Source: Sphingomonas baiyangensis (lineage in GTDB: Bacteria; Pseudomonadota; Alphaproteobacteria; Sphingomonadales; Sphingomonadaceae). From it: DNA of 64,000 bases. Position 1 is the stretch's first letter. Each line of letters opens with the position of its first letter. Where the stretch lies: NCBI RefSeq assembly GCF_005144715.1, contig NZ_SWKR01000002.1:1520545-1584544 (forward strand), given 5' to 3'. This document shows positions 1 through 10,484 of the stretch, in pieces. The notes under the pieces are model-generated. The model was not told the origin of the DNA and did not search any database. It worked only from the letters and a program-made list of their open reading frames with translations. The translations under genes were made by a program, and so were the position numbers.

Positions 1-11
1 GATGTGGCGAC

Positions 12-311
12 ATGGTGGACCCGATCGGCTCGAAGCCCCTTATGCCAGCGCGCGCGGCGAGCGTGTCGGTGGACCCGGTTGCACGCGCACGCTTGGTGGA
101 GACCGGGGCCGAGCGCGCCGCGACGGGGGCCGCGGCGGGATCGTTGCAGGCGGTGGCACACGACATGGCGGCCTCGCCGCCGGTCGATGCCGATCGCGTG
201 GCGCGCATCCGCAAGGCGATCAAGGACGGCACCTTCCCCATCCTCCCCGCGACGATCGCCGACCATCTGCTGGCGATGAAATATCACTGGGACGGCAATG
301 ACGCGGCGTGA
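12..311 (+). CDS. flgM: Anti-sigma-28 factor FlgM
   Basis: 99 residues. The C-terminal half (about residues 59-89) has the FlgM core, including KAIKDGTFPILPATIADHLL, the helix that in this family binds sigma-28. The N-terminal half is Ala-rich and probably disordered, as is usual for FlgM, and begins MVDPIGSKP, a common type of FlgM start. FlgM holds FliA inactive in the cytoplasm until the hook-basal body is finished and FlgM is exported. The partner sigma factor FliA is encoded 3.4 kb downstream. The frame is open to the window edge, so a start upstream cannot be excluded. The 3' end overlaps the next gene by 14 bases. Confidence 0.87.
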   Translation: MVDPIGSKPLMPARAASVSVDPVARARLVETGAERAATGAAAGSLQAVAHDMAASPPVDADRVARIRKAIKDGTFPILPATIADHLLAMKYHWDGNDAA

Positions 312-606
312 CGCACTGGTGCAGGTGATCGAGTGCCTGCATGCCGAGATCGCGGCATTGAAGGCAAATGACGCCGTCGGCCTTGAACGCGCGACCGCCG
401 CCAAGCTCGTGCATATCGAGGCGCTGCATGCCGGTGGCGACGATGGTGTGGCGGCGCCCGACCTCAAGGCGCTCGCGGCCGAGGCGCACCGGCTGAACGA
501 GACGGCGCGCATCTATGTCAACCTGATGGCGGCAAATGTCCGCCGCCGGCTGCAGACGCTTGCCGGCAACCAGGCCGCTCCCTACCGCGCGATGGGCTAT
601 GCCTGA
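298..606 (+). CDS. FlgN-like flagellar export chaperone
   Basis: 102 residues, predicted almost wholly helical, with two amphipathic stretches (about 5-50 and 58-90). It starts inside flgM with a 14-base overlap, so the two are translationally coupled. FlgN proteins are small helical chaperones for the hook-filament junction proteins FlgK and FlgL and are normally encoded beside flgM. The assignment rests on position, size and helical character; sequence identity in the FlgN family is weak. No signal peptide or membrane segment is seen. Confidence 0.6.
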   Translation: MTRRDALVQVIECLHAEIAALKANDAVGLERATAAKLVHIEALHAGGDDGVAAPDLKALAAEAHRLNETARIYVNLMAANVRRRLQTLAGNQAAPYRAMGYA

Positions 607-629
607 CGCGCCGCAGCGCTGACGGCTGA

Positions 630-646
630 CTGGCACGCTCCTTGCT
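630..646 (+). promoter_or_regulatory. Sigma-54 (RpoN) promoter
   Basis: The sequence reads C-TGGCACG-CTCC-TTGCT. This is the complete sigma-54 consensus (TGGCACG, 4-base spacer, TTGCW) with the GG and GC elements correctly spaced. It lies between the flgN-like gene and the lytic transglycosylase gene, on the coding strand. Transcription would begin about 12 bases past the GC element, near 655-660. Sigma-54 control of flagellar genes through a FleQ/FlbD-type activator is well known; the activator site is not identified here. Confidence 0.85.
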
Positions 647-680
647 GAATGCTTCCCGACCACGGGAGCCGAAGCCGGGA

Positions 681-1604
681 ATGATGCGCGCGATACCCAC
701 GACCAACGCCGCCGCGACGCGGACCGAACCGCAGGCCGCGATCGCGCGCGCCAGTGCGCGGACCGGCGTGGACTTCAACTATCTCATCGGCCAGGCGCAG
801 ATCGAAAGCGGGATGCGCACCAATGCGCGCGCACGCACCTCGAGCGCCACGGGCCTGTATCAGTTCATCGAGCAGAGCTGGCTGGGCGTGGTGAAGGCGC
901 ATGGCGCCGAGCATGGCCTCGGCTGGGCTGCCGACAGCATCCGCCAGACCGGATCGGGGCGCTATTATGTCGCCGACGCGGGCACGCGGGCTGCGATCCT
1001 CAACCTGCGTACCGATGCCAATGCCGCATCGCTGATGGCCGCCGAGCACGCCGCCGACAACAAGGCCGCGCTCGAAGGCGCGCTCGGCCGCGAGGCAACG
1101 GGCACCGACCTCTACATGGCGCATTTCCTCGGGCTGGGCGGCGCGCGCAAGTTCCTCTCGGCGATGCAGGCCGCGCCCGACCGCGCCGCCGCGCCGATGT
1201 TCCCCGCCGCCGCGCGCGCCAACCGCTCGATCTTCTACGCCCCCGGCGGCCAGCCGCGCTCGCTTGCCGACATCTACCAGCGCTTCGCCGGCAAGCTCGA
1301 TCGCGGCGCCAACGCTGCCGGCGCCGCCGGATCGGCCTCGGGCATGCTCGCCGCCGAACCCGCGGTGCACCGCACGATCGACGGCATGGACGTGATCCTC
1401 GGCAATGACGCGCAGGGCGGCGACGACGCCTGGTTGCAGACGACGCTCGCCAATCTCAACGTCGTGCAGGACGTGCGCGGCTGGCAGCGCCGCACCGCCG
1501 CCGACGGATCGCCGCTCGACGCCGGCCGCATCAACGCGCTGCGCCCGACGCCCGAGACCGCGCGCCTCGCCTATCTGATGCTCGCCAATCTGGGTGCCGC
1601 GTGA
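681..1604 (+). CDS. Flagellar-cluster lytic transglycosylase (SLT domain)
   Basis: 307 residues from the ATG at 681, with GGGAG at 664-668 as ribosome binding site. The frame can be opened back to a TTG at 642, but that codon is the -12 element of the sigma-54 promoter and would precede the transcript start. The SLT fold is clear: LIGQAQIESGM holds the catalytic Glu (about residue 42), followed by TGLYQFIEQSW. Such enzymes cleave peptidoglycan to let the flagellar rod through or act as flagellum-linked muramidases. No clear signal peptide is seen, so export is probably through the flagellar apparatus or an unrecognised route. It overlaps flhA by 4 bases. Confidence 0.82.
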   Translation: MMRAIPTTNAAATRTEPQAAIARASARTGVDFNYLIGQAQIESGMRTNARARTSSATGLYQFIEQSWLGVVKAHGAEHGLGWAADSIRQTGSGRYYVADAGTRAAILNLRTDANAASLMAAEHAADNKAALEGALGREATGTDLYMAHFLGLGGARKFLSAMQAAPDRAAAPMFPAAARANRSIFYAPGGQPRSLADIYQRFAGKLDRGANAAGAAGSASGMLAAEPAVHRTIDGMDVILGNDAQGGDDAWLQTTLANLNVVQDVRGWQRRTAADGSPLDAGRINALRPTPETARLAYLMLANLGAA

Positions 1605-3685
1605 TGGGCGGCTTCTCGATGGCCAATATGGGGGCGTTCGGCCGCTCCTCGGCATTGCCGGCGGCAATCCTGCTGCTCGTGGTGTTGATGGTCGTGCCGA
1701 TCCCCGCGGTGCTGCTCGACGTTTTCTTCGTCATCAACATCATGCTCAGCCTCGCGGTGCTGATGGTGGCCTTGAACGCGCAGAAGCCGCTCGACTTCTC
1801 GTCCTTCCCCACCGTTTTGCTGTTCGTCACGCTGTTCCGCCTCGGCCTCAACGTCGCCTCGACGCGCGTCGTGCTGGTGCACGGGCACGAGGGTGAGGCA
1901 GCGGCGGGCCATGTGATCGAGGCGTTCGGCAGCTTCCTGATCGGCGGCGACTATGTCGTCGGCATCCTCGTCTTCTCGATCCTGATGATCATCAACATGA
2001 TCGTGGTGACGAAGGGCGCGGGGCGCGTGTCCGAAGTGTCGGCGCGCTTCACGCTCGATGCCTTGCCCGGTAAACAGATGGCGATCGACGCCGATCTCAA
2101 CGCCGGCCTGCTGACGCCCGACGAAGCGCGCGCACGCCGTGTCGAGGTGTCGACCGAAGCCGATTTCTACGGTTCGATGGACGGTTCGTCGAAGTTCGTA
2201 AAGGGCGACGCGATCGCGGGCCTGCTGATCCTTGCGATCAACATCGTCGGCGGCCTGATCCTCGGCACCGTCAGCCACGGGCTTAGCCTCGGCGAAGCGG
2301 CGCAGACCTATATCCTGCTCGCGATCGGCGATGCGCTGGTGGCGCAGGTGCCCGCGCTCATGCTGTCGATCGCCGCCGCCGCGATCGTCACGCGCGTCAC
2401 CTCTGCGCATGATCTTTCGGGCCAGATCGGCAGCCAGTTCGCCTCGCACCGCACCTGGACGCCGGTTGCCGGCATCCTCGGGCTCCTCGGACTGCTGCCG
2501 GGAATGCCGAGCCTCGTCATCCTGCCCGCCGCGGCGGCCGCCGGCTATGCAGCCTATCGCCTGCGGCAGGCAGCCAATCGCCCGCCGCCCGCCGAGCCCG
2601 CCGCGATCGAGGCGCCCAAGGATCTGTCGAAGATCGGCTGGGACGAAGTGACCGAGAATCTCCAGGTGATGCTCGACATCGGCTACGGCCTCGTGCCGCT
2701 GGTCGACGAGCGCAAGGGCGCGCCCCTGATGAGCCGGATCACCGGCGTGCGGCGGCAGCTTTCGAAGGATCTGGGCTTCGTCGTGCCGCAGGTGCGCGTG
2801 CGCGACGACATCAATCTGGCGCCCTACACCTACCGCATCGTCATCAACGGCGTGACGATGGGCGAGGACCATTGCTCGCCCGACGAGATGCTGGCGCTCA
2901 ACACCGGCCAGGGCGTGGGCAAGCTGCGCGGCAAGGCAGCCAAGGACCCGACCTTCGGCCTCGACGCCACCTGGATCGCCGCGGGCGATGCCGATGCGGC
3001 GACGGGCATGGGCTATCTGGTCGTCGATCCCGGCACCGTCATCGCCACGCACCTCAACCAGATGCTGATCCAGAACGCATCCGACCTGCTGGGGCCGGAC
3101 GAGGTGCAGTCGCTGCTCGACGGCCTGAAGGACCGCGCGGGCGCGCTGGTGGCGGCGCTCTGCCCGCAGCCGCTCTCGCTCACCACGCTCACGCAGGTGC
3201 TGCGCGGGCTGCTCGCCGAGAATATTCCGCTCAAGGAGTTCCGCCGCATCGCCGCCGCGATCGCGGTCGCCGCGCAGCGCACGCTCGACGCCGACGAGCT
3301 GATCGAGGCGATCCGCCCCGAACTGGGCGGGCTCATCATCCAGAAGCTGTGCGGCGTGCGCGAGCCGCTGCGCGTGATGACGCTCGAAGGCCAGCTCGAG
3401 GCGCTCTTGGGCCAGGCGGTGCGCTCGGATGCCTCGCGCCGCCATGCGATCGAACCCGATCTCGGCCGCCGCATCGTCGATGCGCTGCAACGCGCCGCGC
3501 AGCCGCTGGTCAACGAGGCCAAGCCTTTCGCGCTCGTCGTCCAGCCATCGATCCGCGTCGCCATCCGCAAGCTGGTGCGCGGCTGCCTGCCCGATACGCC
3601 CGTGATGAGCTTTTTCGAGGTGCCCGAGGACAAGGCCGTCGAGGTCGTGGCCGTGATCGGGGCGCCGGAGGCCCTTGCCGCATGA
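1601..3685 (+). CDS. flhA: Flagellar type III export protein FlhA
   Basis: 694 residues, the normal length. The N-terminal third carries about eight membrane helices, with the family signature around FVTLFRLGLNVASTRVVL (near residue 80). A cytoplasmic linker around KGAGRVSEVSARFTLDALPG is followed by the large C-terminal domain that docks chaperone-substrate complexes. FlhA is the proton-driven core of the flagellar export gate. Start is GTG at 1601, overlapping the upstream stop; ATG at 1604 is an equally possible start. It shares an ATGA overlap with fliA downstream, so both are in one transcript. Confidence 0.97.
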   Translation: MMGGFSMANMGAFGRSSALPAAILLLVVLMVVPIPAVLLDVFFVINIMLSLAVLMVALNAQKPLDFSSFPTVLLFVTLFRLGLNVASTRVVLVHGHEGEAAAGHVIEAFGSFLIGGDYVVGILVFSILMIINMIVVTKGAGRVSEVSARFTLDALPGKQMAIDADLNAGLLTPDEARARRVEVSTEADFYGSMDGSSKFVKGDAIAGLLILAINIVGGLILGTVSHGLSLGEAAQTYILLAIGDALVAQVPALMLSIAAAAIVTRVTSAHDLSGQIGSQFASHRTWTPVAGILGLLGLLPGMPSLVILPAAAAAGYAAYRLRQAANRPPPAEPAAIEAPKDLSKIGWDEVTENLQVMLDIGYGLVPLVDERKGAPLMSRITGVRRQLSKDLGFVVPQVRVRDDINLAPYTYRIVINGVTMGEDHCSPDEMLALNTGQGVGKLRGKAAKDPTFGLDATWIAAGDADAATGMGYLVVDPGTVIATHLNQMLIQNASDLLGPDEVQSLLDGLKDRAGALVAALCPQPLSLTTLTQVLRGLLAENIPLKEFRRIAAAIAVAAQRTLDADELIEAIRPELGGLIIQKLCGVREPLRVMTLEGQLEALLGQAVRSDASRRHAIEPDLGRRIVDALQRAAQPLVNEAKPFALVVQPSIRVAIRKLVRGCLPDTPVMSFFEVPEDKAVEVVAVIGAPEALAA

Positions 3686-4410
3686 ACATGATGTCCCCCA
3701 TCCATCTCTACACCGCCGCGACGCCGGCGCGTGACGTCGAGGCGCTGGTGCGCGAGCATCTGCCGCTGGTGCGCCGCATCGCGTGGCACGTGCACGGCAG
3801 TATGTCGGCGATCGTCGAGGTGGAGGATCTGGTGCAGATCGGCATGGTCGCGCTGGTCGAGGCGGCCAACGCCTTCGAGGATCGCGGTGCCGTCACCTTC
3901 CGCCAATATGCCATCACGCGCGTGCGCGGCAGCATGATCGACGAGCTGCGCCGCCAGGCGACGCTGACGCGCGGCGCGATGAAGCGCAGGCGTGCCTATA
4001 CCGAGACTGTGGCGGCGTTGCAGGCCGAACTGGGGCGGCGCCCCGAGGACGCCGATGTCGCCGCGCGACTGGGCGTGAGCGTTGAGAAGCTGCGGCTCGA
4101 CTATGCCACCGCCGAGGCGCTGCGCTTCGATCCGATCGACGACGTCTATACCGACGAGGGGCCGTGGTTCATGGACGACAGCCCCGACGCGTTCCAGCAG
4201 CTTGCCGACAGCGACCTGCGCGACGCGCTGGTAGCCGCGATCGCCGCGCTGCCCGAGCGCGAGGCGCTGGTGATCCAGCTATATTATGTCGAGGAACTCA
4301 ATCTCGAGGAGATCGGCCAGGTGCTGGGCGTGGGCGGCGCGCGCGTGTGCCAGATCAAGGCGAGCGCGCACGCCCGGCTGAAGAAGGCGCTCGCCGGCGC
4401 GGTCGAATAG
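3682..4410 (+). CDS. fliA: RNA polymerase sigma-28 factor FliA
   Basis: 242 residues, typical for FliA. Region 2 is seen around VEDLVQIGMVALVEAANAFE and FRQYAITRVRGSMIDELRR, region 3 around RRPEDADVAARLGVS, and region 4 near the C-terminus around LPEREALVIQLYYVEELNLE with the HTH EEIGQVLGVGGARVCQIKA. FliA directs late flagellar genes such as flagellin. The start ATG at 3682 overlaps the flhA stop (ATGA). Its antagonist FlgM is encoded at the start of the window. Confidence 0.94.
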   Translation: MNMMSPIHLYTAATPARDVEALVREHLPLVRRIAWHVHGSMSAIVEVEDLVQIGMVALVEAANAFEDRGAVTFRQYAITRVRGSMIDELRRQATLTRGAMKRRRAYTETVAALQAELGRRPEDADVAARLGVSVEKLRLDYATAEALRFDPIDDVYTDEGPWFMDDSPDAFQQLADSDLRDALVAAIAALPEREALVIQLYYVEELNLEEIGQVLGVGGARVCQIKASAHARLKKALAGAVE

Positions 4411-4413
4411 GCG

Positions 4414-4941
4414 CTACCGGGCGGCGCGGCGGAACAGCCATACCGATGCCAGCCACGTCGCCGTCAGCGCCAGCGTGAATGGCCAGACGCCGTGCCCGGC
4501 GAACTGCATCGCCAGACCGAGCGCGAGTTGCGCGCCTGCCGCGAACAGCATCGCGTACGCCATCGGCGCCGCGCGCAAGCGCGCGACGGCGGCGGCCAGC
4601 AATGCCAGCGCGGGCACGAGGTTGAACGCCATGTTGATGTCGTTCTCCTCGCTGCCGACGATACCCACCGCGGCATTGGCCCAGAGCGTGAGCAGCGCCG
4701 CCGCGAGCGCGACCGCAGCGCCCGCACGATAGGCAGCGCGATCGCTGCGGCGGACGACCAGCTCGAAGGCGAGGCCGACGCCGCCGAGCAGCACGATTGC
4801 GAAGCCGAAATCCTCCGGCCCCCAATGCACTTCGCTGGTGAAGCGCATCGCCACCGCGGGCGCAGCGATCATCGCGGCGATGGTGCCCCATCCGAGCGGG
4901 CGCCAGAGATTGCGTGCGCGAAGATCGGCGGGTGCGGGCAT
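4414..4941 (-). CDS. Polytopic membrane protein of unknown function
   Basis: 175 residues with about five hydrophobic helices separated by short Arg-containing loops; the C-terminus ends in basic residues (RRAAR). The sequence between helices two and three, RRSDRAAYRAG, should be cytoplasmic. I do not recognise a characterised family. It is transcribed away from the winged-helix membrane regulator at 5024, with only 82 bases between the two starts, which suggests it may be that regulator's target. It converges tightly on fliA (3 bases apart). Confidence 0.7.
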   Translation of the reverse strand: MPAPADLRARNLWRPLGWGTIAAMIAAPAVAMRFTSEVHWGPEDFGFAIVLLGGVGLAFELVVRRSDRAAYRAGAAVALAAALLTLWANAAVGIVGSEENDINMAFNLVPALALLAAAVARLRAAPMAYAMLFAAGAQLALGLAMQFAGHGVWPFTLALTATWLASVWLFRRAAR

Positions 4942-5023
4942 GGCTTGTCTCCGGATGATTGGCGCTCCATCACTGCCTGCCAGATCCATGAGCGGCATGA
5001 GGCGCAGGTGAGCAATTGCTGAA

Positions 5024-6109
5024 ATGAGCGGTTCGGCGCTTTGCTTCGACGAGTTCCGGCTCGATCCCGAAGACCGGCGGCTCACGCGGCGGGGGGCGGC
5101 GGTCGAGCTCAATGCACGCTATCTCGACGTGCTGATCCTGCTGGTCGAGGCACGCGGCGAACTGGTGACCAAGCAGCGCTTCATGGACGAGGTGTGGCGC
5201 GGCGTGCCCGTGACCGACGAGGCGCTGACGCAGGCGATCCGCACGCTGCGCCGCGCGCTGGACGACGATGCCGCCGCACCGCGCTTCATCGCGACGGTGC
5301 CAAAGCATGGCTATCGCTTCGTCGCGCCCGTATCCGCCCAACCGATGCAGGCAGGGCCGCCGGGGGAGAGTCGCGACCCTGCGCCCCCGCGCCCGTCACT
5401 TGCCCGCGCTGTGATCGCCGGAAGCGCCGGCGCGGCGCTGGCCGGCGCGGTGGTGGGTGCGGCCTATGGTCTGATCGGCGCGGCGAGCGCGCGCGGCGGC
5501 GGCGGCGCGATTTCGGGCGTGCTGGTGCTCGCACTGGTGGCGACCCTCTCGGCAGCGGTGGCGGGCGGCGGCATCGCAGCGGGCATCGGCCTCGGCCGGC
5601 GTTTCGGCCCACGATCGCGGCTTGCCGCGTCGATCGACGGAGAACTTGGCGGACTGGCGACGGGGCTCGTCGCGCATCTGGTGGGCAAGGACGCCTTCGG
5701 GCTGCTGTTAGGCCGCGATATCGGCGGATTCGCGGGCGCTATCGAAGGCGTGATTGTCGGCGGCGCGGTTGGGCTGGCATTGACCGAGGCGCGGCGCTGG
5801 CTGCTGCGCGCGGCGATGCTGGGCGCGCTGGCGGGGCTTTCGATCGGCCTGATCGACGGACGGTTGATGGCGGGGAGCCTGGAAAGCCTGGTGCTTGCCT
5901 TTCCCGGCTCGCGCTTCGGCTTCGATGCACTGGGCGCGCTGTTCGGCGAGGACGGGCTCGGCCCGGTATCGCGGATCGTGACCGCCACGGTCGAGGGCGC
6001 GTTGTTCGTAGCGGCGATGGCATGGGGATGGCGGCGATTGGCCGAGCCCGGCTATTCCCCGGCCACGCCCTCGCGTCGGCGCAGTTCGGCCTTGATGTCG
6101 AGTCCGTAG
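5024..6109 (+). CDS. OmpR-type winged-helix regulator fused to a membrane domain
   Basis: 361 residues. Residues 1-104 form an OmpR/PhoB-type DNA-binding domain: FDEFRLDPEDRRLTRRG, then the recognition-helix region TDEALTQAIRTLRRAL and the closing hairpin TVPKHGYRFV. A Pro-rich linker follows. Residues about 125-345 contain roughly six Gly/Ala-rich hydrophobic helices resembling glycine-zipper segments. CadC and ToxR carry the same DNA-binding domain but one membrane helix and a periplasmic sensor; here the sensor would be a polytopic membrane domain. There is no receiver domain. The 3' end overlaps the convergent ada gene by 58 bases. Confidence 0.82.
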   Translation: MSGSALCFDEFRLDPEDRRLTRRGAAVELNARYLDVLILLVEARGELVTKQRFMDEVWRGVPVTDEALTQAIRTLRRALDDDAAAPRFIATVPKHGYRFVAPVSAQPMQAGPPGESRDPAPPRPSLARAVIAGSAGAALAGAVVGAAYGLIGAASARGGGGAISGVLVLALVATLSAAVAGGGIAAGIGLGRRFGPRSRLAASIDGELGGLATGLVAHLVGKDAFGLLLGRDIGGFAGAIEGVIVGGAVGLALTEARRWLLRAAMLGALAGLSIGLIDGRLMAGSLESLVLAFPGSRFGFDALGALFGEDGLGPVSRIVTATVEGALFVAAMAWGWRRLAEPGYSPATPSRRRSSALMSSP

Positions 6110-7098
6110 GCATAGCCGCCGAGCGACCCGTCGCTGCGCGCGACGCGGTGGCAGGGGATGGCGACGGCAACGTGATTGGCGCCACATGCCGAACTCGCCG
6201 CGCGCACCGCGCCGGGCTTGCCGACGCGCGCGGCGAGTTCGGCATAGCTGATCGAGCTGCCCGGCGGGATCGCGCGGAGCGCCTGCCATATCGCTTCCTG
6301 GAACGCGGTCCCCTGCACGTCGAGCGGCAGGTCGCGGTCGCGCCCCGGCGCTTCGACTTCGGCCACTACGCGCGCGGCCAGCGCTGCCAGCGCCTCGTCG
6401 CCGGGGCGGATCTCGGCGTGGGGGAAGCGCACGGCGAGCGCGGCCGCGTCCTCGCCGAACGCCACGCGGCACAGCCCCCGCTCGGTCGCCGCGATCAGCA
6501 GCGGGCCGAGGCTGGTCTCGGCGATCGTCCAGCCGATCGTCACTCCCCTGCCCCCCGCCTTCCACGCCGAGGGCGTCATGCCGAGCCGCGCGCCCGTCTC
6601 GGCATAGAAGCGGCTGGGGGCCGAATAGCCCGCGGCATAGATGGCATCGCTCACGGCATTCTCCTCGTGCAGCAGCGCGGCGGCGCGCGCGGTGCGGTGC
6701 GCGCGGGCATAGGCGGCGGGCGTCACGCCGGTCGCGCGCTTGAACAGGCGGTGGAAATGGTGCGGCGCATAGCCGACACGCGCCGCCAGCCCTTCGAGCG
6801 ACGGCGGCGCATCGGGCGCGGCCGAATCGAGGATGGCAAGCGCGGCATCGACGGCGGCACGATCGCGCGCGACGGCGTCGGGCAGACAGCGCATGCAGGC
6901 ACGAAAGCCCGCATCGCGCGCGGCGGCGGCATCGGGATAGAAACGCATATGCTCGCGCAGCGGCCGCCGCGCGGGGCAGCTGGGCCGGCAATAGATGCCG
7001 GTGGTGACGACGGCGCCGACGAACCGCCCGTCGAACGCACGGTCGCGGCGTTCGAAGGCGGCCCAGGCAGCGGCGTCGGAGATGGCGGCGGACGACAT
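6052..7098 (-). CDS. ada: Bifunctional Ada: O6-methylguanine-DNA methyltransferase and regulator
   Basis: 348 residues with the full Ada layout. The N-terminal zinc domain has Cys37, Cys41, Cys68 and Cys71 in IYCRPSCPARRP and ACMRC. An AraC-type HTH lies at about 85-175. The C-terminal methyltransferase contains the active-site motif AIPCHRV with acceptor Cys316. Ada repairs O6-methylguanine and methylphosphotriesters and, once methylated on the N-terminal Cys, activates the adaptive response. No alkB or alkA is adjacent. The gene converges with the regulator at 5024, overlapping by 58 bases. Confidence 0.95.
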   Translation of the reverse strand: MSSAAISDAAAWAAFERRDRAFDGRFVGAVVTTGIYCRPSCPARRPLREHMRFYPDAAAARDAGFRACMRCLPDAVARDRAAVDAALAILDSAAPDAPPSLEGLAARVGYAPHHFHRLFKRATGVTPAAYARAHRTARAAALLHEENAVSDAIYAAGYSAPSRFYAETGARLGMTPSAWKAGGRGVTIGWTIAETSLGPLLIAATERGLCRVAFGEDAAALAVRFPHAEIRPGDEALAALAARVVAEVEAPGRDRDLPLDVQGTAFQEAIWQALRAIPPGSSISYAELAARVGKPGAVRAASSACGANHVAVAIPCHRVARSDGSLGGYAYGLDIKAELRRREGVAGE

Positions 7099-7161
7099 GC
7101 CACGGCAATAGCGCGCATCCCGCCCCGCCGCATCCCGCGGCTTGCGTTCAAAGCGGCGCGA

Positions 7162-8091
7162 TCATCCCTGCTGCTCGCGCAGCGCGGCGTCGGCGCGTGC
7201 GGCCATGGTGTTCTGCACGCGCGCGATCGCCTCGCGCACATCGCCCGCGCGCGGCTCGATCGCCTGCATCGCCACATACAGGTCGCGCGCCGCCTCCAGA
7301 TCGTCGGCGGCCTCAGCGCACAGCGCGCGGTTGAACACGACCGAGGGATGGTTGGGCAGCGCCTGGTCGATCGCGTCGAACTCGGCGCACGATGCCGCCA
7401 GATCGCGCTGCGTCAGACGGATATTGGCCTTGAACCGGTCGCCGATCGCCTTGTCCATGCCCTTGCGGCCTTCGCGGAAGCGGATGCTCACGCGCTCGGC
7501 GCTGGGTGTCAGATCGTCGCGCACGACATTGGCGATCGTGCCGATGAGCGCGCGCACGCGGTCTTCCTCGCCCGGCATCTGCGCGGCGTCGCCGGGGCAG
7601 TGATCGGCCTGTTCGCGCTGCGGCATCGCCTCGGACCAGAGCACGCGGCCGTCGTCGCCGCCCGCCACGCGCAGTTCGGCGCGAAGCGCGATGATACGGC
7701 GGCGACAGTCGAGCTCGACATTGCCGCGCTTCTTGCAGTCGCTCTCGGTGCCCTCGATGCAGCGGTTGCGCTGGAGCTTGACGCGGGTCGTCTGCACGTC
7801 GGAGCTGATAAAGCCCTCGAGCGTCGCGTCGGCGGCCTCGCCGCCGCGGCGCCCCGCCATCACGTCGAAATGCGGGCGGCCATCGGCACCGGGCCGCGCC
7901 AGCGCGCGCTCGATCGCCATCGACAGCTGCATGCCGTCCTGCCCGCCGATGCGGCCGATCGCGAGCGAGCGCAGCATCGCCACGTCGCGCGCGGGTGCCG
8001 GCGCCTCGGCAACGAACGACACGGCTTCGGCCAGCACGGGCGCGGCCACGCACAGCGCCATCGCGGCGCACGATGCGGTGATGAATCGCAT
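7162..8091 (-). CDS. Exported protein with TPR-like C-terminus
   Basis: 309 residues. The first 21 form a classical signal peptide (MRFITASCAAMALCVAAPVLA). The middle part has a segment with several Cys (RNRCIEGTESDCKKRG, ELDCRRR), suggesting periplasmic disulfides. The C-terminal third (about 220-300) has helical pairs with TPR-like spacing: CAEFDAIDQALPNHPSVVF and EAADDLEAARDLYVAMQAIE. I recognise no specific family. It is divergent from the atp operon with a 200-base gap. It may be an envelope protein of the kind that scores paralog stress or curli-like assembly, but function is unknown. Confidence 0.7.
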   Translation of the reverse strand: MRFITASCAAMALCVAAPVLAEAVSFVAEAPAPARDVAMLRSLAIGRIGGQDGMQLSMAIERALARPGADGRPHFDVMAGRRGGEAADATLEGFISSDVQTTRVKLQRNRCIEGTESDCKKRGNVELDCRRRIIALRAELRVAGGDDGRVLWSEAMPQREQADHCPGDAAQMPGEEDRVRALIGTIANVVRDDLTPSAERVSIRFREGRKGMDKAIGDRFKANIRLTQRDLAASCAEFDAIDQALPNHPSVVFNRALCAEAADDLEAARDLYVAMQAIEPRAGDVREAIARVQNTMAARADAALREQQG

Positions 8092-8226
8092 GATGGATAT
8101 CTCCCCCTTTTGTCCCCGGCGCTTGTCTATCGCGGGCGCGCGGAGACGTGCAACCCGGACCGCGCCCGTGCCAGCACCCGGCTTGCGAAACCGCCGAGCC
8201 GATGCTAGCAGCCCGCCAACCCATCC

Positions 8227-8247
8227 GGGCCGCAGGCTTTGCGGCCC
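8227..8247 (+). terminator. Strong hairpin in the atp operon leader
   Basis: GGGCCGCA (8227-8234) pairs perfectly with TGCGGCCC (8240-8247) around a 5-base loop, followed by TCTTTG. It lies 45 bases upstream of the atpH start on the same strand. The short T-rich tail makes it look like an intrinsic terminator or attenuator. It cannot terminate the divergent gene at 7162, so it is either an atp leader element or a relic of a gene that once lay upstream. Confidence 0.55.
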
Positions 8248-8291
8248 TCTTTGCGTATGGGGCCAACCCTAGTTTCCTACGAGGATCGCGC

Positions 8292-10378
<2,087 letters not shown>

Positions 10379-10388
10379 CGAACAATTA

Positions 10389-10468
10389 CCGTTCGCCCTG
10401 AGCCTGTCGAAGGGCTGCCTTTCTTCCGCGGAAGAAGAACAGGGCTTCGACAAGCTCAGCCCGAACGG
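10389..10468. repeat. Sphingomonad-type palindromic repeat between atpA and atpG
   Basis: The arm CCGTTCGCCCTGAGCCTGTC (from 10389, continuing GAAGGG) is repeated inverted as CTTCGACAAGCTCAGCCCGA (from 10445). Nested in the loop is a perfect 16-base palindrome, TTCTTCCGCGGAAGAA (10421-10436). The element fills most of the gap between atpA and atpG. Repeats of this sequence type are scattered in sphingomonad intergenic DNA and act like REP elements, affecting mRNA stability or simply persisting. Confidence 0.85.
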
Positions 10469-10484
10469 GGATAGTGGAACCAAC

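Noticed and set aside
642..680. TTG start giving a 320-residue transglycosylase
   Set aside because: The TTG is inside the -12 element of a consensus sigma-54 promoter and precedes any transcript start.
597..3490. Long minus-strand open frames opposite the transglycosylase, flhA and fliA (for example 639 residues at 1571-3490)
   Set aside because: They are Arg/His/Asp-rich with no domains, and lie antisense to well-supported genes; long antisense frames are expected in GC-rich DNA with strong codon bias.
5041..8208. A 1055-residue plus-strand open frame
   Set aside because: It runs antisense through ada and the exported protein and out of frame through the regulator, with low-complexity composition. 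Each real gene in its span has family motifs.
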